Assembly (NCBI GenBank): GCA_002354035.1
Contig: DEKU01000056.1
Span: 1 to 59,134 of the forward strand
Length of the DNA: 59,134 nt
Direction of reading: 5' to 3'
DNA from: Bacteroidales bacterium UBA2714
Lineage (GTDB): Bacteria > Bacteroidota > Bacteroidia > Bacteroidales > P3
In this document: piece after piece, positions 32,327-40,797 of the stretch
How positions within the stretch are numbered: position 1 is the stretch's first letter
Layout: each line of letters begins with the position of its first letter
The notes under the pieces: model-generated
The model's database searches: none
Told to the model about the DNA's origin: nothing
The model's input: only the letters and a program-made list of their open reading frames with translations
Translations under genes and position numbers: made by a program

Positions 32327-35001
32327 TGAAAAAGCTTGTTCTTTTCGACGGCATGGCGATGGTATATCGCGCCTACTACGCCCTCAGTGGCTCCAACCGC
32401 ACCAACTCCAAGGGACTGAACACCTCGGCGGTGCTGGGGTTCACCACCACACTCTACGACCTGGTCAAGAAACTCCAGCCCACTCATGCGGCCGTGGCTT
32501 TCGACTTGCAGAAACCCACCTTCCGTCACGAGATGTACGCCGAATACAAAGCCAACCGCGAGGCCATGCCCGAAGCCATACAAGTGGGCCTGCCCTATAT
32601 CCGCAGCATCATCGCCGCCTTCAACATCCCCATCCTCACCTGCGAAGGCTACGAAGCCGACGATGTCATCGGCACCGCCTCTCACTGGGCCGAAACCCAA
32701 GGTTTCGACCAAGTAGTCATGGTCACCCCCGACAAAGACTTCGGCCAGCTCGTCACGCCCCACGTCTCCATCTACCGTTTTGGCCGCATGGGCAAACCCG
32801 ACCAGCTCATGGGAGTCGACGAGGTGAAAGACAAATTCGGCGTCGACCAGTGCACCCAAGTCATCGACCTCCTCGGCCTTTGGGGCGACGCCTCCGACAA
32901 CATTCCCGGCATACCCGGGGTGGGAGAGAAGACCGCCAAGAAACTCATCGCCCAGTTCGGCTCCATCGAAAACATGGTCACCCACGCCGACGAAATCAAG
33001 AACGACAAAATTCGAGGCCTCGTGCAGCAATACTCCGACCAGGCACTCTTCAGCAAACAACTGGCCACCATCGTGCTCGACGCCCCCCTCACCCTCAGCG
33101 AGGACGACCTCCAGATGCGCAAGCCCGACTACGCCGCCCTCCAGCAGCTCTTCTCCGAACTCGAATTCCGCGCCCTCTCCAAGCGCATCTTCACCGACCT
33201 CTCCATCACCGACCCCTCCGAGGCCCAGCGTTTCGCACAAGCCAAAAAAGTCATACTCCCGCCTCAGCAGCCCGCCGCCTCACCCGCTGCCGCTCCTGCC
33301 GCGCAACCCACCCTCTTCGACCAGCCCACTCTCTTCGACACTCCCACCGTCGACCAAACCCGCGCCCTCGACATCCACACCCTCGACCAACTCCCCGACA
33401 ACGGCGACGTGGCCATCTTCGTCTCAGGCGCCAACATCATACTGGCCTTCAACGCCGACGATGTCTACACCTCACTCGTGGGCAACATCGACACCACACG
33501 CCTCCGCACACTCCTGCAACGGCCCGACACACTCAAACTCTGCTACGACCTCAAAGCCCTCAAATACATGCTCCGCGAGCTCGACATCGACATCCAGGGC
33601 GATGTCTTCGACGTGCAGCTGGTCCACTACCTCCTCGACCCCGAGGCGCGCCACAGCCTCCAGAACATAGCCCTCGGCACCCTCGGCAGCGAACCCGCCG
33701 ACGACCGCGAGTCCGCCGCCATCCTCTGGCAAATCTATCCCCTCCTGGCGGCCCAGCTGGCCGACACCGGCATGCGCAAGCTCTACACCGACGTAGAGCT
33801 TCCACTCGTCGACGTCCTCATCAGCATGGAAGAAGAAGGCGTCCGCATCGATGTCGACGCCCTCAAAGACTACTCCCAGCGTCTCACCCGCGAACGCGAC
33901 ACCATCGAACAGCAAATCTTCGCCCTCGCCGGTGGAACATTCAACATCTCCTCACCCAAACAGCTGGGCGAAGTGCTCTACGAACGGCTCAAAGTGACCG
34001 ACAAGCCCCCGCGCACCGCCACCAAGCAATACTCCACCGCCGAGGACGTCCTCGTCAAACTGCAAGACAAACACCCCATCATCCCCCTCATACTCGAGTT
34101 CCGCTCGCTCAACAAACTCATCGGCACCTACCTCGACTCCTTCCCCAAACTCATCAACCCCGCCACCGGCCGCCTCCACACCGTCTACAACCAGACCGTC
34201 ACCGCCACCGGCCGCCTCTCCTCCTCCAACCCCAACCTCCAGAACATCCCCATCCGCACCGAGCGCGGACGCGAGATACGCAAAGCCTTCGTGGCCCGCA
34301 ACGACGACTACACACTCCTCGCCGCCGACTACTCCCAAATCGAACTCCGCATCATCGCCTCCCTCGCCAACGACCGCCACATGATCGAAGCCTTCACCAA
34401 CCACTACGACATCCACGCCGCCACCGCCGCCAAAATCTACGGACTCCCCATCGACCAAGTCTCGAAAGACCTGCGCCGCAACGCCAAATCCGTCAACTTC
34501 GGCATCATCTACGGCATCAGCTCCTTCGGCCTCAGCGAGCAACTCGGCATCCCCCGCAAAGAAGCCGCCGCCCTCATCGACGAATACTTTGCCCAATACC
34601 CCGACATCAAACACTACATCGACTCCAACATAGCCTTCGCCCATGAGCACGGCTACGCCCAAACCCTCCTCGGCCGCCGCCGCTACCTCGCCGACATCAA
34701 CTCCCGCAACGCCTCCGCGCGCACCTTCGCCGAGCGCAACGCCGTCAACATGCCCATCCAAGGCACCTCCGCCGACATGATCAAAATCGCCATGATACGC
34801 ATCCACCGCCAGTTCAAGCAACTCGGACTGCGCTCGCGCATGATCCTCCAAGTCCACGACGAACTGGTGTTCGACTGCTACAAACCCGAAGAACCCCAAG
34901 TCCGCTCCATAGTCCAGGAAGCCATGCTCAACGCCCTGCCACTCTCCATCCCCATCGAAGTGAGCATCGACGAAGGCGCCAACTGGCTCGAAGCCCACTA
35001 A
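32326..35001 (+). CDS. polA: DNA polymerase I, with a degenerate proofreading domain
   Basis: 891 residues from the ATG at 32326. The N-terminal 5'-3' exonuclease/flap domain is intact (LVLFDGMAMVYRAYYAL, GYEADDVIGT, TPDKDFGQLV, GDASDNIPGIPGVGEKTAKK). A low-complexity Ala/Pro linker with a doubled TLFD motif (about 310-340) leads to the 3'-5' exonuclease-like domain. The polymerase domain has motif A LLAADYSQIELR near residue 668, motif B RRNAKSVNFGIIYG and motif C ILQVHDELVFD near residue 843. In the exonuclease-like domain the first metal motif (DTE type) reads AIFVSGANII instead, so proofreading is probably inactive. Functions in Okazaki fragment maturation and repair. Confidence 0.96.
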   Translation: MKKLVLFDGMAMVYRAYYALSGSNRTNSKGLNTSAVLGFTTTLYDLVKKLQPTHAAVAFDLQKPTFRHEMYAEYKANREAMPEAIQVGLPYIRSIIAAFNIPILTCEGYEADDVIGTASHWAETQGFDQVVMVTPDKDFGQLVTPHVSIYRFGRMGKPDQLMGVDEVKDKFGVDQCTQVIDLLGLWGDASDNIPGIPGVGEKTAKKLIAQFGSIENMVTHADEIKNDKIRGLVQQYSDQALFSKQLATIVLDAPLTLSEDDLQMRKPDYAALQQLFSELEFRALSKRIFTDLSITDPSEAQRFAQAKKVILPPQQPAASPAAAPAAQPTLFDQPTLFDTPTVDQTRALDIHTLDQLPDNGDVAIFVSGANIILAFNADDVYTSLVGNIDTTRLRTLLQRPDTLKLCYDLKALKYMLRELDIDIQGDVFDVQLVHYLLDPEARHSLQNIALGTLGSEPADDRESAAILWQIYPLLAAQLADTGMRKLYTDVELPLVDVLISMEEEGVRIDVDALKDYSQRLTRERDTIEQQIFALAGGTFNISSPKQLGEVLYERLKVTDKPPRTATKQYSTAEDVLVKLQDKHPIIPLILEFRSLNKLIGTYLDSFPKLINPATGRLHTVYNQTVTATGRLSSSNPNLQNIPIRTERGREIRKAFVARNDDYTLLAADYSQIELRIIASLANDRHMIEAFTNHYDIHAATAAKIYGLPIDQVSKDLRRNAKSVNFGIIYGISSFGLSEQLGIPRKEAAALIDEYFAQYPDIKHYIDSNIAFAHEHGYAQTLLGRRRYLADINSRNASARTFAERNAVNMPIQGTSADMIKIAMIRIHRQFKQLGLRSRMILQVHDELVFDCYKPEEPQVRSIVQEAMLNALPLSIPIEVSIDEGANWLEAH

Positions 35002-35050
35002 CACCCCATCACCCCATTCATCCCGAAACCCATTTAAAACGCAATAACCC

Positions 35051-35821
35051 ATGAAACGAATCATCAACATCCTCCTGCTTGTCATCCTGGCAAGCCCCGC
35101 CATCGCCCAAACCGACCAAAAGGCCGACTTCTCATCCGTCTGCTCCACTGGGCAGGTACTGCACTACAAAATCATCGACTACGGCGAGGTGCACGTATGG
35201 TACAACCAGCAAAACCCCGAACTCCTCGGCGGCTACATCAAAGTGCCACGCACCGTCAAATACAACGACCAGAACTTTGTCGTGACCGGCATTGCCGACG
35301 AAGCCTTTGCCAACTGCATCCGCATTCAAGGCGTCGAACTCCCCACCACCATGTTCTTCATTGGCGAGCGCGCCTTCTACCGCTGCTCCGACCTCCGCGT
35401 CATCCTCATGCCCAAAACCCTCACCTACATCGGCTCCAGCGCTTTCGAAGGCTGCACCTCACTCATCGACGTGGTTATGCCCAACGCAGTCACCGAAATG
35501 GGCACCTATGCCTTTAAGGACTGCACCAGCGTGCGCCATTTTGTCATATCCCACGGCCTCACCGAAATCCCCGAAGGCACCTTCATGAACTGCCGCATGG
35601 TCACCGACTACCTCATCCCGGCCTCCATCACCGTCATCGGATGCCACGCCTTCGACGGCTACGAGCAGCTCAAATCCGTCACCTTCTTCGGCGCCATCCC
35701 CCCCGAACCCGAATGCGCACCCGCCTTCGGCCGCGAAATACCCATCTACGTCACCGGCCAGAACTTCCCCGCCTACAAGGCCTCCTACATCTGGGGCCAG
35801 TATGCCATACAGTCCATGTAA
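35051..35821 (+). CDS. Short secreted BspA-like LRR protein
   Basis: 256 residues with a signal peptide (MKRIINILLLVILASPAIAQ). After a beta-rich start (QVLHYKIIDYGEVHVWYNQQ) it has about five TpLRR/BspA repeats with the pattern IGxxAFxxCTSLxxVxMPxxV. It ends in a GAIPPEPECAPAFG box seen in many BspA-like proteins. Unlike the LRR protein at 9863 it has no type IX sorting domain and lacks the conserved leader RNA. It could be periplasmic or surface-released. Starts 49 bp after polA and may be read from the same transcript. Confidence 0.85.
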   Translation: MKRIINILLLVILASPAIAQTDQKADFSSVCSTGQVLHYKIIDYGEVHVWYNQQNPELLGGYIKVPRTVKYNDQNFVVTGIADEAFANCIRIQGVELPTTMFFIGERAFYRCSDLRVILMPKTLTYIGSSAFEGCTSLIDVVMPNAVTEMGTYAFKDCTSVRHFVISHGLTEIPEGTFMNCRMVTDYLIPASITVIGCHAFDGYEQLKSVTFFGAIPPEPECAPAFGREIPIYVTGQNFPAYKASYIWGQYAIQSM

Positions 35822-36173
35822 ACCCTCATCGGCAAGGCCGATGCCTTGAAATACCGCCGGGCCGCCGCATCACAGCATGTGGAGGCCCGGCCGCTTTCCG
35901 CCCCGGCAACGCACCCTTTCCAACCCTTCTCCGCAAAGTCCGCGGTATTTGCAGGGCATTTGATTGCTTGACAAGAGACGAAATAGTGTATAAATAGTGT
36001 TTAAATGTAAAACAAATAGCGGACTTGGAGCGGACTTGGAGCGGAGGAGCATCGGCCGCGCCGAAGTCCGGCATGGGGGCGCGGCAGGGGCTGCCCTGCC
36101 TTTAGGCAGGGTAACAGTTGGCGATAGTTGGGACAAAAAAGTAGAAAAAATCTTCCAAGTCGAAAAAAAAATG
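35822..36173. other. Hairpin-rich intergenic region; no gene seen
   Basis: CATCGGC/GCCGATG (7-bp stem, 35826-35842), GCCGGGCC/GGCCCGGC (8 bp, wide loop), and CCCTGCC/GGCAGGG (7 bp, loop TTTA, near 36100) can each fold. An 11-bp unit GCGGACTTGGA is repeated in tandem near 36020, and its inverted form AAGTCCG occurs near 35936 and 36065. The 13-mer AAATAGTGTATAA at 35981 is the complement of a word found at 12289 and 21812. None of the hairpins has a T-run. Confidence 0.5.
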
Positions 36174-36181
36174 TATCTTTG
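36174..36181 (+). promoter_or_regulatory. -7 promoter box of the lipoprotein gene
   Basis: TATCTTTG, 110 nt before the ATG at 36284. Confidence 0.6.
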
Positions 36182-36194
36182 CAATGGTAATGAA

Positions 36195-36242
36195 GCCCGC
36201 CGGAGGCGGGCACGGATGCTGTGAGGCGCTGCCATACAGCAT
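36195..36242 (+). promoter_or_regulatory. Two tandem perfect hairpins in the lipoprotein gene's 5' leader
   Basis: GCCCGCC-GGA-GGCGGGC (36195-36211) and ATGCTGT (36216-36222) with ACAGCAT (36236-36242), both with perfect 7-bp stems. They begin about 14 nt after the -7 box, so they would form the 5' end of the transcript. They may protect the mRNA or control translation. No T-run follows. Confidence 0.5.
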
Positions 36243-36283
36243 TGGTTATTATGGTTTTAGAAAACGTATAAATGGTATATCGT

Positions 36284-37060
36284 ATGACAAAAAAAGCATT
36301 TAGCGCACTCTCTAAATTGGCCGTGGTGGCCCTCATGACCGCATGCGTGGCAAGCTGTGGCAAGGAAACAATGGTCGAAGGCGGTTTCTCCATCGGCGGA
36401 GGCCGGCAGGTGAAATTTGCCAAGGGCAATGTTTATTACACCGTCCTCACCAAGAGCTATGCCATGTACAACAAGCAGGAAGAGGCCGCCGGGTCGCTGA
36501 ATGGCGCCCTGACCGACCCCAACTACCAGGGTACTATTGACCTCTTTGGCTGGGGCACCGCCGACAACCCCCTGCTCCTTTCGGTGAAGGACGAGGATTA
36601 CCCCACTTTCACGGATTGGGGGTCGAAACTGGGAGGCAAGTGGCGCACTCTGAACAAGGACGAGTGGAAGTTTATCATGAAAGGCCGTCCCGACGCCAAC
36701 AAGAAGTATGCCCTGGCTCGAGTGAACAATGTGACAGGCCTGCTGCTGCTGCCCGACATGTGGACTTTGCCCGACAGCTGTCTTTTCTTCCCGGGCATGA
36801 ATTATTTGGACAGCAATGTCTACAAGGATAGGATGTGGGACAAGATGCAGAATGCGGGCGCGATATTCCTGCCCGTTACCGGCTACCGCGAGGGCACTGC
36901 TTTTAGATCGGGCACGAGTGGCCGCTACTGGACCTCGACCGATGATTTCGTCAACGGCGCATGGGGCTTTGCTTTCCAGCAGCTGGCCAGCGCCGCAGTG
37001 GTGTGCTATGAGCACCGCTACCCGGGCTTTGCGGTCCGTCTGGTCGAGGATGTGGAATAG
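36284..37060 (+). CDS. Putative lipoprotein with a FISUMP/Fib_succ_major-like domain
   Basis: 258 residues from the ATG at 36284 (an ATG four codons earlier is possible). A lipoprotein signal with lipobox VASC precedes GKETMVEGG. The mature part matches the repeated Bacteroidales/Fibrobacter pattern: KQV-like RQVKFAKGNVYYTV, GTIDLFGWGTADNP, GKWRTLNKDEWKFIM, NNVTGLLLLPDMW, NAGAIFLPVTGYREG, SGRYWTSTD and a final GFAVRLVEDVE. These domains have a C-type-lectin-like or SUMF-like fold by similarity; function is not known, and a surface-lipoprotein role is likely. A terminator follows directly. Confidence 0.8.
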   Translation: MTKKAFSALSKLAVVALMTACVASCGKETMVEGGFSIGGGRQVKFAKGNVYYTVLTKSYAMYNKQEEAAGSLNGALTDPNYQGTIDLFGWGTADNPLLLSVKDEDYPTFTDWGSKLGGKWRTLNKDEWKFIMKGRPDANKKYALARVNNVTGLLLLPDMWTLPDSCLFFPGMNYLDSNVYKDRMWDKMQNAGAIFLPVTGYREGTAFRSGTSGRYWTSTDDFVNGAWGFAFQQLASAAVVCYEHRYPGFAVRLVEDVE

Positions 37061-37106
37061 CCGTCAATTGCAGAGAATAGTCACTAATTATTAGAAGTTT
37101 CATGTG

Positions 37107-37145
37107 GAATGGCCATGACCGATTGTGTCATGGCTATTCTTTTTG
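37107..37145 (+). terminator. Rho-independent terminator of the lipoprotein gene
   Basis: A 12-bp stem (37108-37119 with 37127-37138, one G-T pair) is followed by CTTTTTTG ending at 37145. Confidence 0.85.
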
Positions 37146-37184
37146 TAAAAAGCGAGACGCTCACCCCCCAAAGGTGAGCGTCTC
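37144..37184 (-). terminator. Rho-independent terminator of hutH
   Basis: Perfect 12-bp stem GAGACGCTCACC (37154-37165) with GGTGAGCGTCTC (37173-37184). On the minus strand it is followed by GCTTTTTAC, and it lies 27 bp after the hutH stop. Confidence 0.88.
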
Positions 37185-37210
37185 GGCTTATCGGGCTGAC
37201 AGCGGAGCTA

Positions 37211-38710
37211 TCAGTCAAGTTTCATCTCTTGGAGGAAACGCACGCTGGCGTGGATGTGTTTGTACATGATTTGGTCGATGTCGACGAAGTTGACGCTGCG
37301 GCGGTAGTCGGCCACGAGGTTTTCGATGAAGGGGCTGCTCTTGAGACCTTCCTGATGGCGGAAGTCGAGAGCCTGAGCGGCATCGAAGAGTTCGATGGCG
37401 AGGACGCGCTCGGTGTTTTCCATGACGCGGTAGCACTTGGTGGCAGCGTTGCCGCCCATGCTGACGAGGTCTTCCTGATTCTGGCTGGAGGGGATGCTGT
37501 CGACGCTGCAGGGGGTGCAGAGCTGTTTGCTTTGGCTGACGATGGAGGCGGCGGCGTATTGGGGAATCATGAAGCCGCTGTTGAGGCCGGGCTTGGCCAC
37601 GAGGAAGCTGGGGAGGCCGCGTTTGGCGTCGATGAGCTGGTAGGTGCGGCGCTCGCTGATGCTGCCCAGTTCGGCAACGGCGATGGCGAGGAAGTCAAGC
37701 ACCATGGCAAGGGGTTCGCCGTGGAAATGGCCGCCGGAGATGACCATGTCCTCGTCGGGGAGGACGATGGGGTTGTCGGTGGTGGAGTTGATCTCGGTTT
37801 CGACCACGGAGGCCACATAGGCTATGGTGTCCTTGGCGGCGCCGTGCACCTGTGGGGCGCAGCGGAAGCTGTAGGGGTCTTGCACATGCTCTTTGTGGCG
37901 AGCGATAATCTGGCTGCCTTCGGTGTAGCGGCGAACGGCGGCGGCGGTTTCGAGCTGTCCTTTGTGGGGGCGCACCATGTGGAGGCTTTCGAAGAAGGGT
38001 TCGATGCGGCCGTCGAAGGCGTCGAGGCTCAGGGCCAGGAGCATGTCGGCCTGGCGGCTGAGGCGCTGGGCCTTGAGTACGCTCCATACGGCATAGCTGC
38101 TCATGAACTGGGTGCCGTTGAGGAGGGCGAGACCTTCTTTGCTTTGCAGCTCGATGGGCTGCCAGCCGAGGGAGTCGTAGACTTCTTTCACGTCGCAGCG
38201 ACGGCCTTTCCAGTAGACTTCGCCGAGGCCGAGGATGGCGGGAAGCATGAGGTTGGCTAAGGGGCAGAGGTCGCCGCTGGCGCCGAGGCTGCCCTGCTGG
38301 TAGACCACGGGCAGGACGTCGTTGTTGTAGCAGTCGATGAGCCGCTGGACGGTTTGGAGTTGGGCACCGCTGTAGCCAAAGCAGAAATTCTGGGCTTTGA
38401 GCAGGAGCATGAGGCGAACGACCTCGGCGGGCACTTCGTCGCCCACGCCGCAGGCGTGGCTCATGACGAGGTTCTTTTGCAGCTGGCTGAGCTGTTCCTT
38501 GCTGATGGAGATGTTGCAGAGGGAGCCGAAACCGGTGGTGACACCGTAGATGGGTTCCTTCTGGGTTTCCATTTTCTTGTTGAGGTAGTCGCGGCATTTC
38601 TGGATGCGGCGCTTGGCCTCGTCGCTGAGGGCGAGGGTGTGGTGGCCGTCGATGATTTCGCGTATCTTGGCGATGGTGAGTCTTTCGTCGGGGTTGATAT
38701 AATGGGTCAT
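37211..38710 (-). CDS. hutH: Histidine ammonia-lyase
   Basis: 499 residues from the ATG at 38710 (MTHYINPDERLTIAKIREII), the usual length; an open extension upstream is not family-like. Deaminates histidine to urocanate, the first step of histidine breakdown. The Ala-Ser-Gly triad that forms the MIO cofactor is in QGSLGASGDLCPLANL near residue 144. Other boxes: YGVTTGFG, SHACGVG, NGTQFM, the QDPYSFRC box and STTDNPIV. No other hut genes (hutU, hutI, ftcD) are near. The zinc-ribbon gene lies 122 bp upstream on the same strand. Confidence 0.96.
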   Translation of the reverse strand: MTHYINPDERLTIAKIREIIDGHHTLALSDEAKRRIQKCRDYLNKKMETQKEPIYGVTTGFGSLCNISISKEQLSQLQKNLVMSHACGVGDEVPAEVVRLMLLLKAQNFCFGYSGAQLQTVQRLIDCYNNDVLPVVYQQGSLGASGDLCPLANLMLPAILGLGEVYWKGRRCDVKEVYDSLGWQPIELQSKEGLALLNGTQFMSSYAVWSVLKAQRLSRQADMLLALSLDAFDGRIEPFFESLHMVRPHKGQLETAAAVRRYTEGSQIIARHKEHVQDPYSFRCAPQVHGAAKDTIAYVASVVETEINSTTDNPIVLPDEDMVISGGHFHGEPLAMVLDFLAIAVAELGSISERRTYQLIDAKRGLPSFLVAKPGLNSGFMIPQYAAASIVSQSKQLCTPCSVDSIPSSQNQEDLVSMGGNAATKCYRVMENTERVLAIELFDAAQALDFRHQEGLKSSPFIENLVADYRRSVNFVDIDQIMYKHIHASVRFLQEMKLD

Positions 38711-38750
38711 GATGTGTGAATTTCGGGTTTTAGTGTGAGTTTTGTTTGTT

Positions 38751-38782
38751 GGATTGTTGGGGTGTGCGGGATTGCGGGATTG
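38751..38782. repeat. Phased 8-bp array (GGATTG / CAATC core), copy e
   Basis: GGATTG at 38751, GGGGTG at 38759, then after a 2-nt slip GGATTG at 38769 and 38777. Read on minus this is CAATCC-NN repeated at 8 bp, matching the CAATC/CATTC core of the array at 4353-4389. It lies in the leader of hutH. Confidence 0.5.
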
Positions 38783-38832
38783 TCCGACATGGGGAACATC
38801 GGCTTGTTCACGTTGACATCCGTTTGTCGGTA

Positions 38833-39657
38833 TCAGCTTTGGAGCTGCTCTTGGGCTTTGAGGGCGATGTCGTCGTCGACCAGCATGCGGCCGCAGTGCT
38901 CGCAAACGATGACTTTCTTGTGCATCTTGATTTCGCTCTGGCGCTGGGGAGGGATTTTGCTGAAGCAGCCACCGCAGGAGTCGCGGTCGATGGTGACCAC
39001 GGCGAGGCCGTTGCGGGCTTGTTTGCGGATGCGCTTGTAGGCGGCGAGGTAGTGCTCGTCGATGTATTTCTCCTGCTCGGCCGATTTATTGCGGTAGCGC
39101 ACTTCGTCTTTCTTGGTTTCCTCGATGATGCTGTCGAGTTCTGCTTTCTTGGACTCCAGTTCGGTCTGGCAGTTTTTGATGAGCAGTTCGGCGGCCGAGA
39201 TATGCTGTTCGAGTTCCTTGATTTTGTTGTTGGAGTCGCGGTTGCGGCGTTCGCAGAGCTGGATTTCGAGGTTTTGGAACTCTATTTCCTTGTTGATGGC
39301 TTCAAACTCGCGGTTGTTGCGCACGTTGTCCTGCTGCTTCTCGTACTTTTTGATCATGGCCTCGTGCTCGGCGATTTCGCTGTTGCGCTTGGCGATGTTG
39401 GCGTTCTGTTCGGCTATGTTTTCTTTGAAATTGCCGATGCGTGTCTGCAGACCGGCGGTCTCGTCTTCGAGGTCTTGGATGGCCTGGGGGAGCTCGCCAC
39501 GGATAATCTGGATTTTGTCAATCTCGGAGTCCACCAGTTGCAGCGTGTAGAGGGCCACCAGACGGCGTTCGGTTGCGGCGTCGACATCGGTCATTTGCTG
39601 AGCGGCTCCGGCCTGGGGCTGGTCGGCCACTTCGGGTGTTGTGACTTTCTTGGTCAT
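38833..39657 (-). CDS. Coiled-coil protein with C4 zinc ribbon (DUF164/CT398-like)
   Basis: 274 residues. A long coiled coil spans about residues 40-200 (DSEIDKIQIIRGELPQAIQD through KYIDEHYLAAYKRIRK), followed by a C-terminal zinc ribbon with two Cys pairs, DSCGGCFSKI and VCEHCGRMLVDD. The family is often encoded beside Nif3-like proteins, as here (the nif3 gene is 42 bp upstream on the same strand). In other bacteria such proteins have been tied to transcription or flagellar/T3SS control; for Bacteroidota the role is unknown. Cytoplasmic. Confidence 0.9.
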   Translation of the reverse strand: MTKKVTTPEVADQPQAGAAQQMTDVDAATERRLVALYTLQLVDSEIDKIQIIRGELPQAIQDLEDETAGLQTRIGNFKENIAEQNANIAKRNSEIAEHEAMIKKYEKQQDNVRNNREFEAINKEIEFQNLEIQLCERRNRDSNNKIKELEQHISAAELLIKNCQTELESKKAELDSIIEETKKDEVRYRNKSAEQEKYIDEHYLAAYKRIRKQARNGLAVVTIDRDSCGGCFSKIPPQRQSEIKMHKKVIVCEHCGRMLVDDDIALKAQEQLQS

Positions 39658-39699
39658 TGCGTGAAAATATATTTTATATATTAATAATCTTAAATACAG

Positions 39700-40488
39700 C
39701 TACATATAGTTGACAAAGCTTTTGCCTTGCCCGCTGATAAAACATGCAAAGTTACTAAATTTTTTTGATATAACGGAATAAATCAGTCCGATGCCGAACT
39801 GTTCGCTTTCGTAGTGGCCGATGTCGGCGAGGGTGATGCGGCCTTCGGCGCGCTGGAAATCGTGGTATTTGAGGTCGCCGGTCAGGTAGATGTCGGCCCC
39901 GGCGCGGATGGCGTCGTCGATGAGGAAACTGCCTGAGCCGCCACAGATGGCCACACGGCTGACGGCGGGGGAGGCGATGTCGCTGACGCGGAGCAGTGGG
40001 AGGCCCAGGGTGGCTTTGACTTGCTCGAGGAAGGCGGCGGTGGGCAAGGGGTAGGGGAGTTGGCCCACCATGCCTGCGCCGATGTCGGGCGACGAGGCGG
40101 CGCTGAGCGGGCGGAGGATGCGGCAGTCGGTCAGTCCCAGCTGGAAGGAGAGGATGCCGTTGATGCCGTTGGGGAGGTTGTCGAGGTTGGTGTGGGCGGC
40201 ATAGGCGGACAGGTCGTTCTTAATCAGGGTCATGATGGCGCGGCCGGTGGCGGAGGCGGGGGTGATGCGTTTCACGCCACCGAAGATGAAGGGATGGTGG
40301 GTGACGATGAGATTGGCGCCGCGGGCTATGGCCTCGTAGATGACGGAGGGGGTGAGGTCCAGAGCCACCAGCACGCCCGAGCATTCGCGCTCTGGGTCGC
40401 CCAGCAGGAAACCGGAGTTGTCGTAATTCTCCTGATATTCGGGATGGAACTCACTGTCGAGAAACTGTATGACTTCGGATAACTTCAT
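39700..40488 (-). CDS. Nif3-like dinuclear metal centre protein
   Basis: 262 residues from the ATG at 40488 (MKLSEVIQFLDSEFHPEYQE). Metal ligands are in the boxes ANLIVTHHPFIFGG (His-His), AYAAHTNLDN (His, Asp) and ADIGHYESEQFG (His, Glu). This is the short form of the family, without the PII-like insert that longer Bacteroidota members carry. The molecular function is unresolved: a GTP cyclohydrolase-like or hydrolase role has been proposed for relatives. First gene of a probable operon with the zinc-ribbon gene. Confidence 0.93.
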   Translation of the reverse strand: MKLSEVIQFLDSEFHPEYQENYDNSGFLLGDPERECSGVLVALDLTPSVIYEAIARGANLIVTHHPFIFGGVKRITPASATGRAIMTLIKNDLSAYAAHTNLDNLPNGINGILSFQLGLTDCRILRPLSAASSPDIGAGMVGQLPYPLPTAAFLEQVKATLGLPLLRVSDIASPAVSRVAICGGSGSFLIDDAIRAGADIYLTGDLKYHDFQRAEGRITLADIGHYESEQFGIGLIYSVISKKFSNFACFISGQGKSFVNYM

Positions 40489-40643
40489 GGGTTGTCGTTT
40501 TGATGTGAGAACGCCGCAGGGAGGAAAATATTGTGTGGCCGCGACGGCGTTCGTAACAAAAGTAACCGCCTCCAAAACGAACCTTCCACGGGGTTGCCGA
40601 TAGGTTTGGGTGGGGGAAGAATGGGCAGATGTGGATGCTTTTT
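40489..40643. other. Divergent gap between nif3 and the type III RM unit, nif3 side
   Basis: 155 bp with no gene seen. On the minus strand TACTTTTG (40564-40557) could be the -7 box of the nif3 operon, 69 nt before its start. Confidence 0.4.
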
Positions 40644-40676
40644 TTTGTGCGGAATGGAAAATAAAGCGTATCTTTG
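40644..40676 (+). promoter_or_regulatory. Promoter upstream of the type III RM genes
   Basis: TTTG at 40644-40647, a 21-nt gap, then TATCTTTG at 40669-40676: a good -33/-7 pair. The first gene downstream is mod at 40986, so its leader would be about 300 nt and would hold the hairpin at 40798-40909. Confidence 0.6.
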
Positions 40677-40797
40677 CAAAGTCGAACTGGACGAAACCCC
40701 GGCAGACAAAACAACAGAATGTAGAACAAAAACAGAACACAACAGAAAATATAAATTAAAGACATATAGATAAATAAGCGCGTTTTTGCTTTTCAAG

